From: an uncultured Clostridia bacterium
GTDB taxonomy: Bacteria > Bacillota > Clostridia > TANB77 > CAG-508
NCBI GenBank assembly: GCA_934177485.1
Contig: CAKPPF010000004.1
Location: 22,567-86,566, forward strand
Length of the DNA stretch: 64,000 nt
Direction: 5' to 3'
The first letter of the stretch is position 1, and each line of letters opens with the position of its first letter. The notes beneath the pieces were generated by a model. The model was not told the origin of the DNA. It did no database searches and worked only from the letters and a program-made list of their open reading frames with translations. Position numbers and translations under genes: made by a program. Shown here in pieces: positions 43,483 through 52,484 of this stretch.

Positions 43483-45108
43483 CTATTTTATTAATAATTT
43501 TTTATTTAATTCTTTCATATTTGTAATTCCTTCAATTACTTTTCTAATTCCATCAATTTCAATTGGTTCATATCCGTATTTTTGTGCTTCTTTTTTTATT
43601 TTTATTGAAGATTCACCATTAGATATTAATTCTTTTATTTCATCATTTATCTGTAGTACTTCAAATATACCTATTCTTTCTAGATAACCAACATTATTAC
43701 AATATTCGCATCCAACAGCATCATAAGTTTTTTTGTTTTTTAAATCAAACTTATAATTATATTTTTCTTCTACTTTTTTTATTATTTCTAATTCTTCTTC
43801 ATTAAATTCTCTTTCTTTAGCACAATGTTCACATAGTCTTCTTACTAATCTTTGTGATGCAGCTGTAGCTAGTGTACTTGCAATATCATAATTTGATACA
43901 CCAAGTTTTCTAAGTCTAGTAATTACTTCTACCGCATCTATTGTATGAATTGTAGATAAAACATAATGTCCTGTTTGGCCAGCTTGTATAGAAATTTCAG
44001 CTGTTTCCTTATCTCTTATTTCTCCAACTAGAATAATATCAGGATCTTGTCTTAATATTGTTCTTAAAGCTGATGCAAAGTTAGTTTTTGCTCCCATTTC
44101 AACTTGATTTAAACCAGGTATTCTAATTTCAACTGGGTCCTCAATTGTTGTAATGTTTACCTCAGTTCTATTTAACTCATTTATAATAGCATATAAAGAT
44201 GTTGTTTTACCTTCTCCAGTTGGTGCTCCCATAATTGTAATACTGTTTCTTTTTTCAAAGCATTTTTTAACATCTTTATCTTTTGGGAATCCTAGTTCAT
44301 GTAATCCTTTTATATTTTGATTTTTCTTTAATAGCCTTAAAACAAATTTTTCACCATAAATATTTTTTTGTGAAGAAACACGTATATTATAGTCTGGATA
44401 TATAATTATTCTACCATCTTGATCTTCTTGCTTTTCTTGGTACATATTGGATATAGCCTTTAAACGACCTACAACTTGTGCTTGTTTTTCTTTTGGTATT
44501 TCTGTAATTGTAAAAAGTTCTCCATCAATTCTAAATCTAACTCTAACTTTATCTTCCATTGGTTCGAAGTGTATATCACTTGCTCTTTTACTCATTCCTG
44601 TCTTAATTATGGAATCTATAAGTTTTATCATATCTGAATTAACATTAATTCCTTCTTCAACTTTGCCGTCAAGCATTCTAATAATATTATTAATATTAGA
44701 TTCAAAAGTAATGTATTTGTCCATTACCAAGCCTTTATTTAAAAGCAATAATCTTATTTTATCTACATTTGATTTATTTGCAGTGTCTGCAAAACAAACT
44801 TTAATTTTTCCCTGTTCTTTTGTAAATGGAACTGCATTACAACTTTTAATTGTATCTAAAGAAATATATTCTTCAGTATTTAAATCTATATCATCTGGAG
44901 TTAATAAAATACCTTTTTCACCCAATATATCTGCAATTCCATCTATAAGCGTTTTAGGGTTACAATCTGTAGTTTCTTTTAATATTTCTCCTAGTTTCAT
45001 TTTTCTATGAGATTTTTGATATTCCACTGCAGCATTTATTTGTTCTTCAGTTACAATTCCTCTTCTTACTAACTCAACCCCAATTGGAGCTCTTTTATTT
45101 GATTCCAT
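43483..45108 (-). CDS. pilB: Type IV pilus assembly ATPase PilB
   Basis: Extension motor. The 541 residues have the MshEN N-domain (VRRGIVTEEQINAAVEYQ), Walker A GAPTGEGKTTSLYA, Walker B DIILVGEIRD, and the tetracysteine zinc site CEHCAK...CEYCNN. The gene follows the minor prepilin genes with 15 bases between and has AGGAGG at its start. Confidence 0.96.
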   Translation of the reverse strand: MESNKRAPIGVELVRRGIVTEEQINAAVEYQKSHRKMKLGEILKETTDCNPKTLIDGIADILGEKGILLTPDDIDLNTEEYISLDTIKSCNAVPFTKEQGKIKVCFADTANKSNVDKIRLLLLNKGLVMDKYITFESNINNIIRMLDGKVEEGINVNSDMIKLIDSIIKTGMSKRASDIHFEPMEDKVRVRFRIDGELFTITEIPKEKQAQVVGRLKAISNMYQEKQEDQDGRIIIYPDYNIRVSSQKNIYGEKFVLRLLKKNQNIKGLHELGFPKDKDVKKCFEKRNSITIMGAPTGEGKTTSLYAIINELNRTEVNITTIEDPVEIRIPGLNQVEMGAKTNFASALRTILRQDPDIILVGEIRDKETAEISIQAGQTGHYVLSTIHTIDAVEVITRLRKLGVSNYDIASTLATAASQRLVRRLCEHCAKEREFNEEELEIIKKVEEKYNYKFDLKNKKTYDAVGCEYCNNVGYLERIGIFEVLQINDEIKELISNGESSIKIKKEAQKYGYEPIEIDGIRKVIEGITNMKELNKKLLIK

Positions 45109-45123
45109 AATTCCTCCTATGTT

Positions 45124-45555
45124 TTAATAGATTTCTTCTATTTTATAAGTAATCTCCTTGGAAAAACTGTTATTGAATGTTACTTTTGCACTTATAATGT
45201 TTTCTTCATTTGGATTATAATTAAAACTTAAGTCACTAACCCCGTCGCATATTTTTATATTATTATAATAAATAATACCATTTCTTAATGAAAATGAATT
45301 TCCAGTTTTAAATAATATATAGTTTTTTTCTTCTTGCTTAATAGTGCTTTCAACTTTATTCCCTGTTTTTTTTATCTCTTTTAAAAAGTAAGTATTAAAT
45401 TTATTAAATTCCAATATTTCCTTTGTTCGATCATTTATTCCTGTATTATTTTCGTAAAAATTTTTAATTATGCTAGACATGATTCCAATTATTATAAATA
45501 GTACACTAATATATATAATTAGAGACATTAATGTAATGCCTTTACATTTTTTCAT
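45124..45555 (-). CDS. Minor type IV prepilin-like protein
   Basis: A 143-residue protein with a short basic leader MKKCKG, then ITLMSLIIYISVLFIIIGIM, the hydrophobic helix that follows the prepilin cleavage Gly. No Glu at position +5, which is uncommon and suggests a minor or GspK-type subunit. The C-terminal domain is a beta-rich globular region without Cys. It sits between another prepilin gene and pilB. Confidence 0.78.
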   Translation of the reverse strand: MKKCKGITLMSLIIYISVLFIIIGIMSSIIKNFYENNTGINDRTKEILEFNKFNTYFLKEIKKTGNKVESTIKQEEKNYILFKTGNSFSLRNGIIYYNNIKICDGVSDLSFNYNPNEENIISAKVTFNNSFSKEITYKIEEIY

Positions 45556-45557
45556 AT

Positions 45558-45962
45558 TTACTCCTTTATCTTTGTTCTTATCATTGTTTGTTTGTATGTT
45601 TTGTCTCCTATAGAATATTCTATATCTGCTGTAATTTTTTGTATAATATCTTTTTCTCCTAAACTTTCTGGTTTATTGATTGTTATTATATATCCTCGGC
45701 TTACAGCTTCTTCTGGTATACAACCATCATATTGGTTTGAATATTCAGATACCGTAGTGTAATTAGCCATTCCGATTTGTTCAAACGTTTCAGTCAAATA
45801 AATAGTTGCTTCTGCTTCTTTATATAATTTCACATTTTTTAAAGCATTATTCAAAATTAAGGATACAATTAGTGATGAAAATAACATTATTGCAATTATG
45901 GATATAATAATGTCTGTTGACGTAAATCCTTTATTGCAGTTTGTTTTCATATTTTTATTCAT
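45558..45962 (-). CDS. Minor type IV prepilin-like protein
   Basis: 134 residues: leader MNKNMKTNCNKG, then FTSTDIIISIIAIMLFSSLI, a prepilin-type helix with Asp instead of Glu at +5. The rest is a short soluble domain with DIEYSIGDKTYKQTMIRTK. The ribosome binding site (AAGGAG) is 18 bases from the ATG, so the true start is not certain. Ends three bases before the next prepilin gene. Confidence 0.75.
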   Translation of the reverse strand: MNKNMKTNCNKGFTSTDIIISIIAIMLFSSLIVSLILNNALKNVKLYKEAEATIYLTETFEQIGMANYTTVSEYSNQYDGCIPEEAVSRGYIITINKPESLGEKDIIQKITADIEYSIGDKTYKQTMIRTKIKE

Positions 45963-45985
45963 AACAGTTAATTATAGGCTCCTTT

Positions 45986-46756
45986 CTATATTAAATAGTT
46001 TGTTATAAATTCCAAAATAATTATTGTAATAATATTAGCTGTACAAAGAAAAAATCCTATTGGCATTTTATCTGTTTTTTTCTTGTTTATAATTCTGTAA
46101 ATTATGATTATCATTAAAGTCAAAATTGCAGAAATTATATATGTTTTGCTTCCACAAAATACTATAATATATAAAAATAAATATAATATTTGTATGTAGT
46201 ATTTTTCTTTTAAAAATTTTTTTAAGCTTAAGCTTGTTAGTAGTAAAATTATTAATAGCATTAATAAATATATAACATATTGATATACATTTATATTTTT
46301 CAATGTACATTGATATATTATATATATTATTTCTATTATATAGCCTACAACAATAACGCTTTTTTCTATTTTAATATTTTCTTTGTCTATTCCAGCAATA
46401 ATAAATAAAATAGAAATATAAATTAATAAAAATGCTAAATTAATAGTACTATTAAGACATCCTATATCAGTTTTGCTTACAATAGCTAATATAAGAAATG
46501 TAAGTCCCGAAAATATTTCCAGAATTAAATATCTAGGTCTTATTTTCAACCCGCAATATCTACATTTTCCACCTAAAAAAATATAGCTAAATATCGGAAA
46601 TAAGTCAAAAAATCCTAATTTGTGATTACAATTAGGACAATATGAATGTTTTATTAATATATCTTCTTTTTTAGGAATCCTATATACAGCAAGAGTAAAA
46701 AAGCTACCAAAAAAAGCTCCTGTTATAAACATTAGAATATATAAAAAAATTTTCAT
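45986..46756 (-). CDS. pilD: Prepilin peptidase, apparently lacking the second catalytic Asp
   Basis: The 256 residues begin with the methylase-type N-domain: ILMFITGAFFGSFFTLAVYR and two CxxC pairs (SYCPNCNHKLG and CRYCGLKIRP). A family-typical Asp follows in FIIAGIDKENI. The usual GxGD motif with the second catalytic Asp is not found: that place reads LTSLSLKKFLKEKYYIQILY. So either an unusual active site or loss of peptidase activity is likely. Multi-pass membrane protein within the pil operon. Confidence 0.85.
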   Translation of the reverse strand: MKIFLYILMFITGAFFGSFFTLAVYRIPKKEDILIKHSYCPNCNHKLGFFDLFPIFSYIFLGGKCRYCGLKIRPRYLILEIFSGLTFLILAIVSKTDIGCLNSTINLAFLLIYISILFIIAGIDKENIKIEKSVIVVGYIIEIIYIIYQCTLKNINVYQYVIYLLMLLIILLLTSLSLKKFLKEKYYIQILYLFLYIIVFCGSKTYIISAILTLMIIIIYRIINKKKTDKMPIGFFLCTANIITIIILEFITNYLI

Positions 46757-46810
46757 CTTATTTTTATGATATATTAATTAAATATCATATTACTCCTTTC
46801 GTTTTTTAAA

Positions 46811-46857
46811 GAAAGGCATATACTCCCATTGTATATAAGTAGCATATGCCTTTAAAG
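46811..46857 (-). terminator. Terminator or processing hairpin after pilin gene
   Basis: AAAGGCATATGCTAC/GTAGCATATGCCTTT-like stem (46812-46852; arms AAAGGCATAT and ATATGCCTTT) follows the major pilin gene and precedes pilD. It could raise pilin dosage relative to downstream genes. Confidence 0.6.
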
Positions 46858-46892
46858 TCAAATAAATTGTTAATAATACACTTAAATCTTAA

Positions 46893-47114
46893 TTATTGTC
46901 CTGTTGTGTTATTCCAGTTTTCAAGATAAGCGTTATATTCATCAATTTTTGCGTTTTCATTTGTTTGAGCAGTTGTATAATCATTTTTTGCATTTTTTGC
47001 GTAATCAATTATTTTGTTATTATTTATTGAAGAAATTGCAACTACTGCTAATATTAATAAAACAATTATTGTTATTATTAATGCAACTAATGTAATACCT
47101 TTTTGTCCTTTCAT
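46893..47114 (-). CDS. Short major pilin candidate (type IV)
   Basis: A 73-residue prepilin MKGQKG|ITLVALIITIIVLL... with cleavage after Gly6. Position +5 is Ala, not Glu. The first 30 mature residues are a continuous hydrophobic helix; then INNNKIIDYAKNAKNDYTT and a short helical tail. So the pilin has almost no globular head, as in some small clostridial pilins. Strong AGGAGG. The hairpin after it could allow higher expression. Confidence 0.85.
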   Translation of the reverse strand: MKGQKGITLVALIITIIVLLILAVVAISSINNNKIIDYAKNAKNDYTTAQTNENAKIDEYNAYLENWNNTTGQ

Positions 47115-47188
47115 TTTTTTCCCTCCTTTTCTAATTATAAATATATATATATATATATTTATTTATAAAAAATAAATATATTATAAAC

Positions 47189-47602
47189 TTATTTTAATCC
47201 ACCATTATTATAGAAGCCACCTGAACTATTTGTACTATTTGAGTCTTTTGAATTATTAGTGTTGTTATCTGATGATGAATTTTCTGTTTCATTTGCACTT
47301 TTACTTATAGGAGCAAATGGATCTGCTTTTCCGCTTGTATATTCTTCACTAGACTTTTCGTATTTTTTTATATCTGAAGCATCTAAATAATATGTTGTTA
47401 TTAAATCTTTGTCTTCTTCTAAAACTTGTTCTTGTAATTGTTCATTCATTTTGTCTGTAAGCTTATATTCTTCTGCTATTGGAATAACCTTCGTTAATGC
47501 TATTTTATCATAAAACACGATGCATATAGAAAATATTATAGCTATAATTACTAAAATACTAAAAATTAAATTTTTTATAATTTTATAGTTGTCTTTATTC
47601 AT
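47189..47602 (-). CDS. PilP-like pilus assembly protein
   Basis: 137 residues: N-terminal cytoplasmic KNLIFSILVIIAIIFSICIVF helix, periplasm-facing coiled region, then GKADPFAPI, the DPF motif of the PilP/GspC class, then a Ser/Asn-rich tail ending FYNNGGLK. Position after pilO matches PilP. Without an outer membrane, the partner would differ from PilQ. Confidence 0.7.
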   Translation of the reverse strand: MNKDNYKIIKNLIFSILVIIAIIFSICIVFYDKIALTKVIPIAEEYKLTDKMNEQLQEQVLEEDKDLITTYYLDASDIKKYEKSSEEYTSGKADPFAPISKSANETENSSSDNNTNNSKDSNSTNSSGGFYNNGGLK

Positions 47603-47617
47603 AAGCTTGTCTCCTTT

Positions 47618-48274
47618 TTATTGTGTTACAGTGTTTTCACTTGACGAAGTTTCATTTGTTGTTTTTTCATTTGATGTATCTTGAGAACTTGCACTTTCTT
47701 TTAATGTTTTTGGATCTAGTTTTATGTTTTTAACAGTAAACGTTGATGTTACCATATTTTCATCTCCTGATATTTTAAAATTATCTATTCTAAAATATAG
47801 GTCTGATGCATTTTCAATGCTATTTATGAATTGTGAAATATCAGGGTATCTACCAATAATAGTAAAATTCAAATCATAAAATCCTTCTTTACTTCCATTT
47901 GATTTTACTTTTAATTCAATTATAAGGTTATTTATTTTAGCATATTTGCCAAAAATTCCCCACAAATAAACTATATCATACTGTTTAACTTCATAAACAC
48001 CATTTTCATCTGCAAGTTCAAACATTTCATCATATTTTTGTTTTTTTAATTCATATCTTTCATATGTCTCTTCCAATTTTTTAATAGAATTTGGATAATC
48101 TATAGATGTCAATGTACTTGCCTTTTCAATTTTTTCATTAGTTTCTTGGTTTTTTTCAATTATTTCTTTTATAGAAGAAATTTGAAAGTTTCCAATTTTT
48201 ATTCCTCTTGTCATGGTTATTACTAATACTAAAAAGGCTACTGTTGAAATTAATAAAATAATTTTATCTCTCAT
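47618..48274 (-). CDS. pilO: PilO-like pilus assembly protein
   Basis: 218 residues: an N-terminal transmembrane helix (IILLISTVAFLVLVITMTRG), a coiled coil and a ferredoxin-like domain. The family pattern LNFTIIGRYPDISQFINSIEN fits PilO. It overlaps the pilMN stop by four bases (ATGA), so the two are translationally coupled. Confidence 0.85.
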   Translation of the reverse strand: MRDKIILLISTVAFLVLVITMTRGIKIGNFQISSIKEIIEKNQETNEKIEKASTLTSIDYPNSIKKLEETYERYELKKQKYDEMFELADENGVYEVKQYDIVYLWGIFGKYAKINNLIIELKVKSNGSKEGFYDLNFTIIGRYPDISQFINSIENASDLYFRIDNFKISGDENMVTSTFTVKNIKLDPKTLKESASSQDTSNEKTTNETSSSENTVTQ

Positions 48275-49893
48275 GGCAATTCTCCTTCTATTGTAACTTT
48301 TAAATAGTCTTCTACAATTCTACCTTTTTTATTAGTCGTTCTTATCCAAGTTCCTGTATCAGATACAACATTTTTTAATATTTCTTCCGTTTTTATTTTT
48401 GTTTTAAAATATGCCATTTGTTCTGTATCTAATGTTTTAGCTATTATTACAATATGAGCATCAGATGTGTTTTCAATTGAAATTAATTGTACGCCAGCTG
48501 GAATAACAGCCATTATATTATTTAATAAGTTTGGTATAGTATTTTTAAATCTTTTATTTTCAAGATTATTATTATTTAAATTTTCAATATTACTTATTAA
48601 ATTTTGGTATAAAGTTATTTGGTCATTAAAATTTCTGTCATATGATTGAACTTGAGAAATTTTTTGATTTGTTTGTTCTATAGATTCATCTGTTAAAGTT
48701 CCTTTTTTATTTAATTTATTATTAATAATGCATGTTCCCAAAATATATGAAACAGCAAGTAAGCACACTGTGTAAGTAAATGAATTATATACTGAGCTAT
48801 GCTTTTGTATAATATCTTCGAATTGTTGCAAAATTTCACTTGGTTTTGAAAATCTTACATCTTGTTTTAGTAGTTCTTGAAAATTTTTTGTTGCTTCTCC
48901 CTTTAGGAAATTAATATTAGTATTTTTATTTAATCCTTCCAAGGCAATTGATATTGCGGAATTTACTTCAATATAATCTTTTATATTAATTTTAACAGCA
49001 TTACTGATAAAATTAGGTTTAAGAATTTCACAATGAATATCTTTTAAATAGTCCTGAAAATAAATATCAATATTATTAATTACTGCTGCAGTACCAGTTA
49101 TATAAATATTGTCGATCTTTTCTATGCTATTCTCAACCAACTCTCTTACTTTTGATACTATTTCAAAAAGAGTTGGCATTATATCTTCAAGATACTCATT
49201 TTCTTCATATTGGAGATCCTTGTCATTTTCAGTATATATAGTTGTATTTTTGCATATTTCATAGGCTTTAGAATAAGAGTTTTCTTTTTGATTAATATTT
49301 TCTATTATTTTTTCTGAACCAATATTCAAAACATTGACATCTGAAACTACATTATTTGTAACTGTTGAAATTGTAGTATTTTTTTCTATATTAACTATGA
49401 TATTGTTTTCTTTTTTTTCAGTTTGAACTAGGTTTGCTATTGATACTCCTATTGGAAACATAGCAGAAATTTTTAAGTTATTAAAATAATTTTTTCTTTG
49501 TAATATTGAAGTTTTAGGTACAGCAATATGAGTAACTTTTATTTTTTCGCTATTGCTATCATTATTAGATAATACATATCTTTTTTCGTATGTTTTTTCG
49601 TTTAAGTCTTTTTGATAACATATATCTTCAAATTCTGTTTTTATTATGTTTTCAATATCTTTTTTACTAAGTAAACTAAATACTTCAATTTTATTAAACA
49701 TTTCGTCTGATGTATTTATGCATATTGTATCTTTGTAGCTATATGTTTCTTCTACGATTTGTTTTATGCATTCTTCAAGATTTTCATAAAACTTAATGCC
49801 AAAAGATTCTACTTTAAGGGCATCATTGCTTTTTGACACTTTAGCATATTTTATTATGTTATTTTCTAAATATAAACCCAAACAACTAGCCAT
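48271..49893 (-). CDS. PilM-PilN fusion protein
   Basis: 540 residues combine two proteins usually separate. Residues 1 to about 325 are an actin-like PilM domain (LYLENNIIKYAKVSK, IYITGTAAVINNIDIYF, VNSAISIALEG). After a linker, a transmembrane helix (FTYTVCLLAVSYILGTCII) and a PilN-type domain follow (MAVIPAGVQLISIENTSDA, VTIEGEL). This would tie the cytoplasmic ring to the membrane without the PilM-PilN N-terminal peptide contact. First gene of the operon. Confidence 0.88.
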   Translation of the reverse strand: MASCLGLYLENNIIKYAKVSKSNDALKVESFGIKFYENLEECIKQIVEETYSYKDTICINTSDEMFNKIEVFSLLSKKDIENIIKTEFEDICYQKDLNEKTYEKRYVLSNNDSNSEKIKVTHIAVPKTSILQRKNYFNNLKISAMFPIGVSIANLVQTEKKENNIIVNIEKNTTISTVTNNVVSDVNVLNIGSEKIIENINQKENSYSKAYEICKNTTIYTENDKDLQYEENEYLEDIMPTLFEIVSKVRELVENSIEKIDNIYITGTAAVINNIDIYFQDYLKDIHCEILKPNFISNAVKINIKDYIEVNSAISIALEGLNKNTNINFLKGEATKNFQELLKQDVRFSKPSEILQQFEDIIQKHSSVYNSFTYTVCLLAVSYILGTCIINNKLNKKGTLTDESIEQTNQKISQVQSYDRNFNDQITLYQNLISNIENLNNNNLENKRFKNTIPNLLNNIMAVIPAGVQLISIENTSDAHIVIIAKTLDTEQMAYFKTKIKTEEILKNVVSDTGTWIRTTNKKGRIVEDYLKVTIEGELP

Positions 49894-50000
49894 TTAACTA
49901 AAATCTCCTTCTAAAATTTTATTTTATATAAGTATTTTTTTCTTTTTTTTTTAGTTTCATACTTGTATAAATTTTATTTTTTTGCATAATTTTCATTTAT

Positions 50001-50028
50001 ATTTTATTATTTTATTTATAAAAGTCAA
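50001..50028 (-). promoter_or_regulatory. Promoter of the pil operon
   Basis: TTGACT (50023-50028), 16 bases, TAAAAT (50001-50006), minus strand. The leader to the pilMN ATG is about 100 bases of AT-rich sequence without other structure. Confidence 0.55.
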
Positions 50029-50190
50029 TATTATCTTTTTAATTGTAATATAAAAATAACTTTTTTGTAATATTTTTGTAATATTTCTTTTTTTCTTACG
50101 CATTCTTGCTTTTATGTTGAATTTTTTATGTATAAAAATTCATTTTTGTGAAAAAATATTTTTGAAATTAAAAAATTGGAGGGATAAAAT

Positions 50191-50403
50191 ATGGCGACAA
50201 AAAAGCATATAAAAATAACAGGTATTTCAAATATTTCGTGGAAGGATGCAACATTAAAAGCAATAAATGAAGTTTCAAAAACTATAGATTTAATATCAGA
50301 TGTCAAAATTTTAGAACAACGTGCTAATATTAATAATAATCAAATAACAGAATATTTTGTCGATTTAGACTTAAGCTTTTTAATTGATGAAAATAGAAAA
50401 TAG
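50191..50403 (+). CDS. Dodecin-family protein
   Basis: 70 residues: HIKITGISNISWKDATLKAI then SKTIDLISDVKILEQRANI and a final VDLDLSFLIDE strand. This is the dodecin pattern (beta-alpha-beta-beta, about 68 residues), which forms hollow 12-mers that store flavin or related ligands. It begins the spoVA cluster, 14 bases before spoVAC, so forespore expression is expected. Ligand unknown. Confidence 0.8.
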   Translation: MATKKHIKITGISNISWKDATLKAINEVSKTIDLISDVKILEQRANINNNQITEYFVDLDLSFLIDENRK

Positions 50404-50417
50404 GAGGTTTACTAATA

Positions 50418-50861
50418 ATGAATCCTTTAGATACTAACAAATCTTATCAAGATTATGTTGATAAAAAAACACCAAATTCCCCAATTATCAAAAACTGTTT
50501 TAATGCCTTTTGGGTAGGTGGTTTGATATGTGTAATTGGTCAACTTATAAGTTCTTACTGCAAATATAAAGGCTTAGATATTCAAATTTCTGGTACTATT
50601 GTATCAATTATTCTTATAGGAATAAGTGCATTTCTAACAGGTTTAACAATTTTCAATAAAATAGGAAAATTTGCTGGCGCTGGTTCTCTAATTCCAATAA
50701 CAGGATTTGCTAACTCAATTGTTTCCCCTGCTATGGAATATAAGTCTGAAGGATATGTTATGGGAGTTGGTGCAAAAATGTTTACTGTTGCTGGTCCCGT
50801 ATTAGTGTACGGAATATCAAGTTCTGTTATTATAGGCATGATTTACTTTATTTTTAAATAA
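50418..50861 (+). CDS. spoVAC: Stage V sporulation protein AC
   Basis: Mechanosensitive-like channel subunit that moves Ca-dipicolinate into the spore and out at germination. The 147 residues show YQDYVDKKTPNSPIIKNC, three to four helices, and GAGSLIPITGFANSIVSPA, a motif shared with SpoVAE. Inner forespore membrane. AGGAGG lies upstream. Confidence 0.97.
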   Translation: MNPLDTNKSYQDYVDKKTPNSPIIKNCFNAFWVGGLICVIGQLISSYCKYKGLDIQISGTIVSIILIGISAFLTGLTIFNKIGKFAGAGSLIPITGFANSIVSPAMEYKSEGYVMGVGAKMFTVAGPVLVYGISSSVIIGMIYFIFK

Positions 50862-50873
50862 TTTGGAGGTTTT

Positions 50874-51878
50874 ATGAAAAAAATTGGAACTCAAACAATA
50901 ATGTTTAATAATCCCCCATCTATTTTAAGTACTTCTAGTATAGTTGGTCCAAAAGAAAGTCAAGGGCCACTTGCTAAATATTTTGATAAATGTTTAGAAG
51001 ATGAATTTTGGGGCGAAAAAACATGGGAAAAAGCTGAAAGTAAAATTATAAAAGAAGCAGTTAATACTGTAATTAATAAGTCTGGTTTATCAAGTAGCAA
51101 TATAGATTATTGTTTTGCTGGAGATCTATTAAATCAATGTATTTCATCTAGTTTTGGACTAAGGGATCTAAACATTCCTTTTTTGGGTATATTTGGTGCA
51201 TGTTCTACTTTTGTTGAAGGAATGATTCTTTCAAGTATTATGGTTGACGGGCAAGCCGGAGAAAATTGTTTATGTGCTGCATCAAGTCATTTTTGTAGTG
51301 CTGAAAAGCAATTTAGATTTCCATTAGAGCTAGGAAATCAACGTCCGCCATCATCTCAGTGGACAGTGACTGGAGCTGGAAGTGCTATTATATCTAAGCA
51401 CAATTTAGGTCCATTTATTACCTATGCAACAGTTGGCAAAATAGTAGATATGGGAATTAAAGATGCAAATAGTATGGGGGCAGCAATGGCTCCTGCAGCA
51501 TTAGACACAATATTAACTCATTTCAAAGACACAGGCAGAAACCCTAGTTACTATGATGCAATTATAACTGGTGATTTAGGTCATATTGGAAAGTCAATTG
51601 TTATAGATTTAGCTGAAAAGCAAGGCTATAATATAAAATCAAATTACAATGATTGTGGTGTTTTAATGTTTGATAAAGAAACTCAAGACACTCATTCTGG
51701 TGGAAGTGGATGTGCTTGTTGTGGTACTGTTTTTTCAGGATATTTTTATAATCAGCTAAAAAACAAAAAAATAAAAAACATTCTATTAGTTGCAACTGGT
51801 GCATTAACAAATGCCACTAGTGCACAGCAGGGCGAATCTATTCCAGGAATTGCACATGCCGTATCAATAGAAATTTAA
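50874..51878 (+). CDS. spoVAD: Stage V sporulation protein AD
   Basis: Dipicolinate-binding thiolase-fold protein of the SpoVA channel. The 334 residues show TIMFNNPPSILSTSSIVGPK at the start, LGIFGACSTFVEGMILSS (Cys at the thiolase position), FGLRDLNIPF and a C-terminal ALTNATSAQQGESIPGIAHA. Starts after a TTGGAGG. Cytosolic side of the inner spore membrane. Confidence 0.97.
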   Translation: MKKIGTQTIMFNNPPSILSTSSIVGPKESQGPLAKYFDKCLEDEFWGEKTWEKAESKIIKEAVNTVINKSGLSSSNIDYCFAGDLLNQCISSSFGLRDLNIPFLGIFGACSTFVEGMILSSIMVDGQAGENCLCAASSHFCSAEKQFRFPLELGNQRPPSSQWTVTGAGSAIISKHNLGPFITYATVGKIVDMGIKDANSMGAAMAPAALDTILTHFKDTGRNPSYYDAIITGDLGHIGKSIVIDLAEKQGYNIKSNYNDCGVLMFDKETQDTHSGGSGCACCGTVFSGYFYNQLKNKKIKNILLVATGALTNATSAQQGESIPGIAHAVSIEI

Positions 51879-51931
51879 GTAAATTAGAATAAGCACCAAA
51901 GCGTAAATTCTAATTTAGAAAGGATTTTATA

Positions 51932-52321
51932 ATGCAAGATTTTTTTCAGAATATAAATTATATGCAACTTTTATATGCTTTTTTAGTCGGTGGCTCTTTA
52001 TGTTTAATTGGCCAGATATTAATAGATAAAACAAAGCTAACTCCAGCAAGAATTTTAGTTATATATGTAACTGTCGGAGCAATTTTAGGTGGAATCGGCG
52101 TATATCAATACTTAGTTGATTTTGCAGGTGCTGGTGCTACTGTTCCTTTAACAGGTTTTGGATATAACCTAGCAAAAGGAGCAAAAGAAGCTGTTGATCA
52201 ATATGGTTTTGTAGGAAGTTTTATAGGTGGTACAAAGGCTGCTGCTGGCGGAATAGCTGCAGCAATATTCTTTGGTTATATAGCATCTTTAATTTCAAAA
52301 CCAAAAATGAAAAAGCAATAA
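51932..52321 (+). CDS. spoVAE: Stage V sporulation protein AE
   Basis: 129-residue membrane subunit of the SpoVA channel. It has helices around YAFLVGGSLCLIGQIL, GAILGGIGVYQYLV and the shared motif DFAGAGATVPLTGFGYNLAK. AGAAAGGA precedes the ATG. It completes the minimal AC-AD-AE set found in Clostridia. Confidence 0.97.
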   Translation: MQDFFQNINYMQLLYAFLVGGSLCLIGQILIDKTKLTPARILVIYVTVGAILGGIGVYQYLVDFAGAGATVPLTGFGYNLAKGAKEAVDQYGFVGSFIGGTKAAAGGIAAAIFFGYIASLISKPKMKKQ

Positions 52322-52361
52322 CACATCTTTTGGTTAAATTGTTACTAAATAATGTTTTCTG

Positions 52362-52385
52362 GTAGGCACAAGACCTGCCTCTACA
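52362..52385 (+). repeat. REP-like palindromic repeat (type A), copy 5
   Basis: GTAGGCACAAGACCTGCCTC followed by TACA, downstream of spoVAE. Confidence 0.75.
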
Positions 52386-52426
52386 TACTGAATATGTTCC
52401 AAAAAATGTTTTATTTTTACGTATAC

Positions 52427-52472
52427 AAAAAGAGGTAAAAACAATTTTTAAAAGTTGTTTTTACCTCTTTAA
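52427..52472. terminator. Bidirectional terminator between spoVAE and rplT
   Basis: AAAGAGGTAAAAACAA pairs with TTGTTTTTACCTCTTT around a ten-base loop. It serves both convergent operons. Confidence 0.9.
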
Positions 52473-52484
52473 AACTTGCATTTC

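Noticed and set aside
46068..46310. A second frame of 80 codons within pilD
   Set aside because: Out-of-frame translation of AT-rich membrane-coding DNA; no ribosome binding site and no domain pattern.
50119..50190. Sigma-G promoter before the dodecin-spoVA cluster
   Set aside because: AT-rich sequence gives no convincing GHATR / CATnnTA pair at correct spacing.
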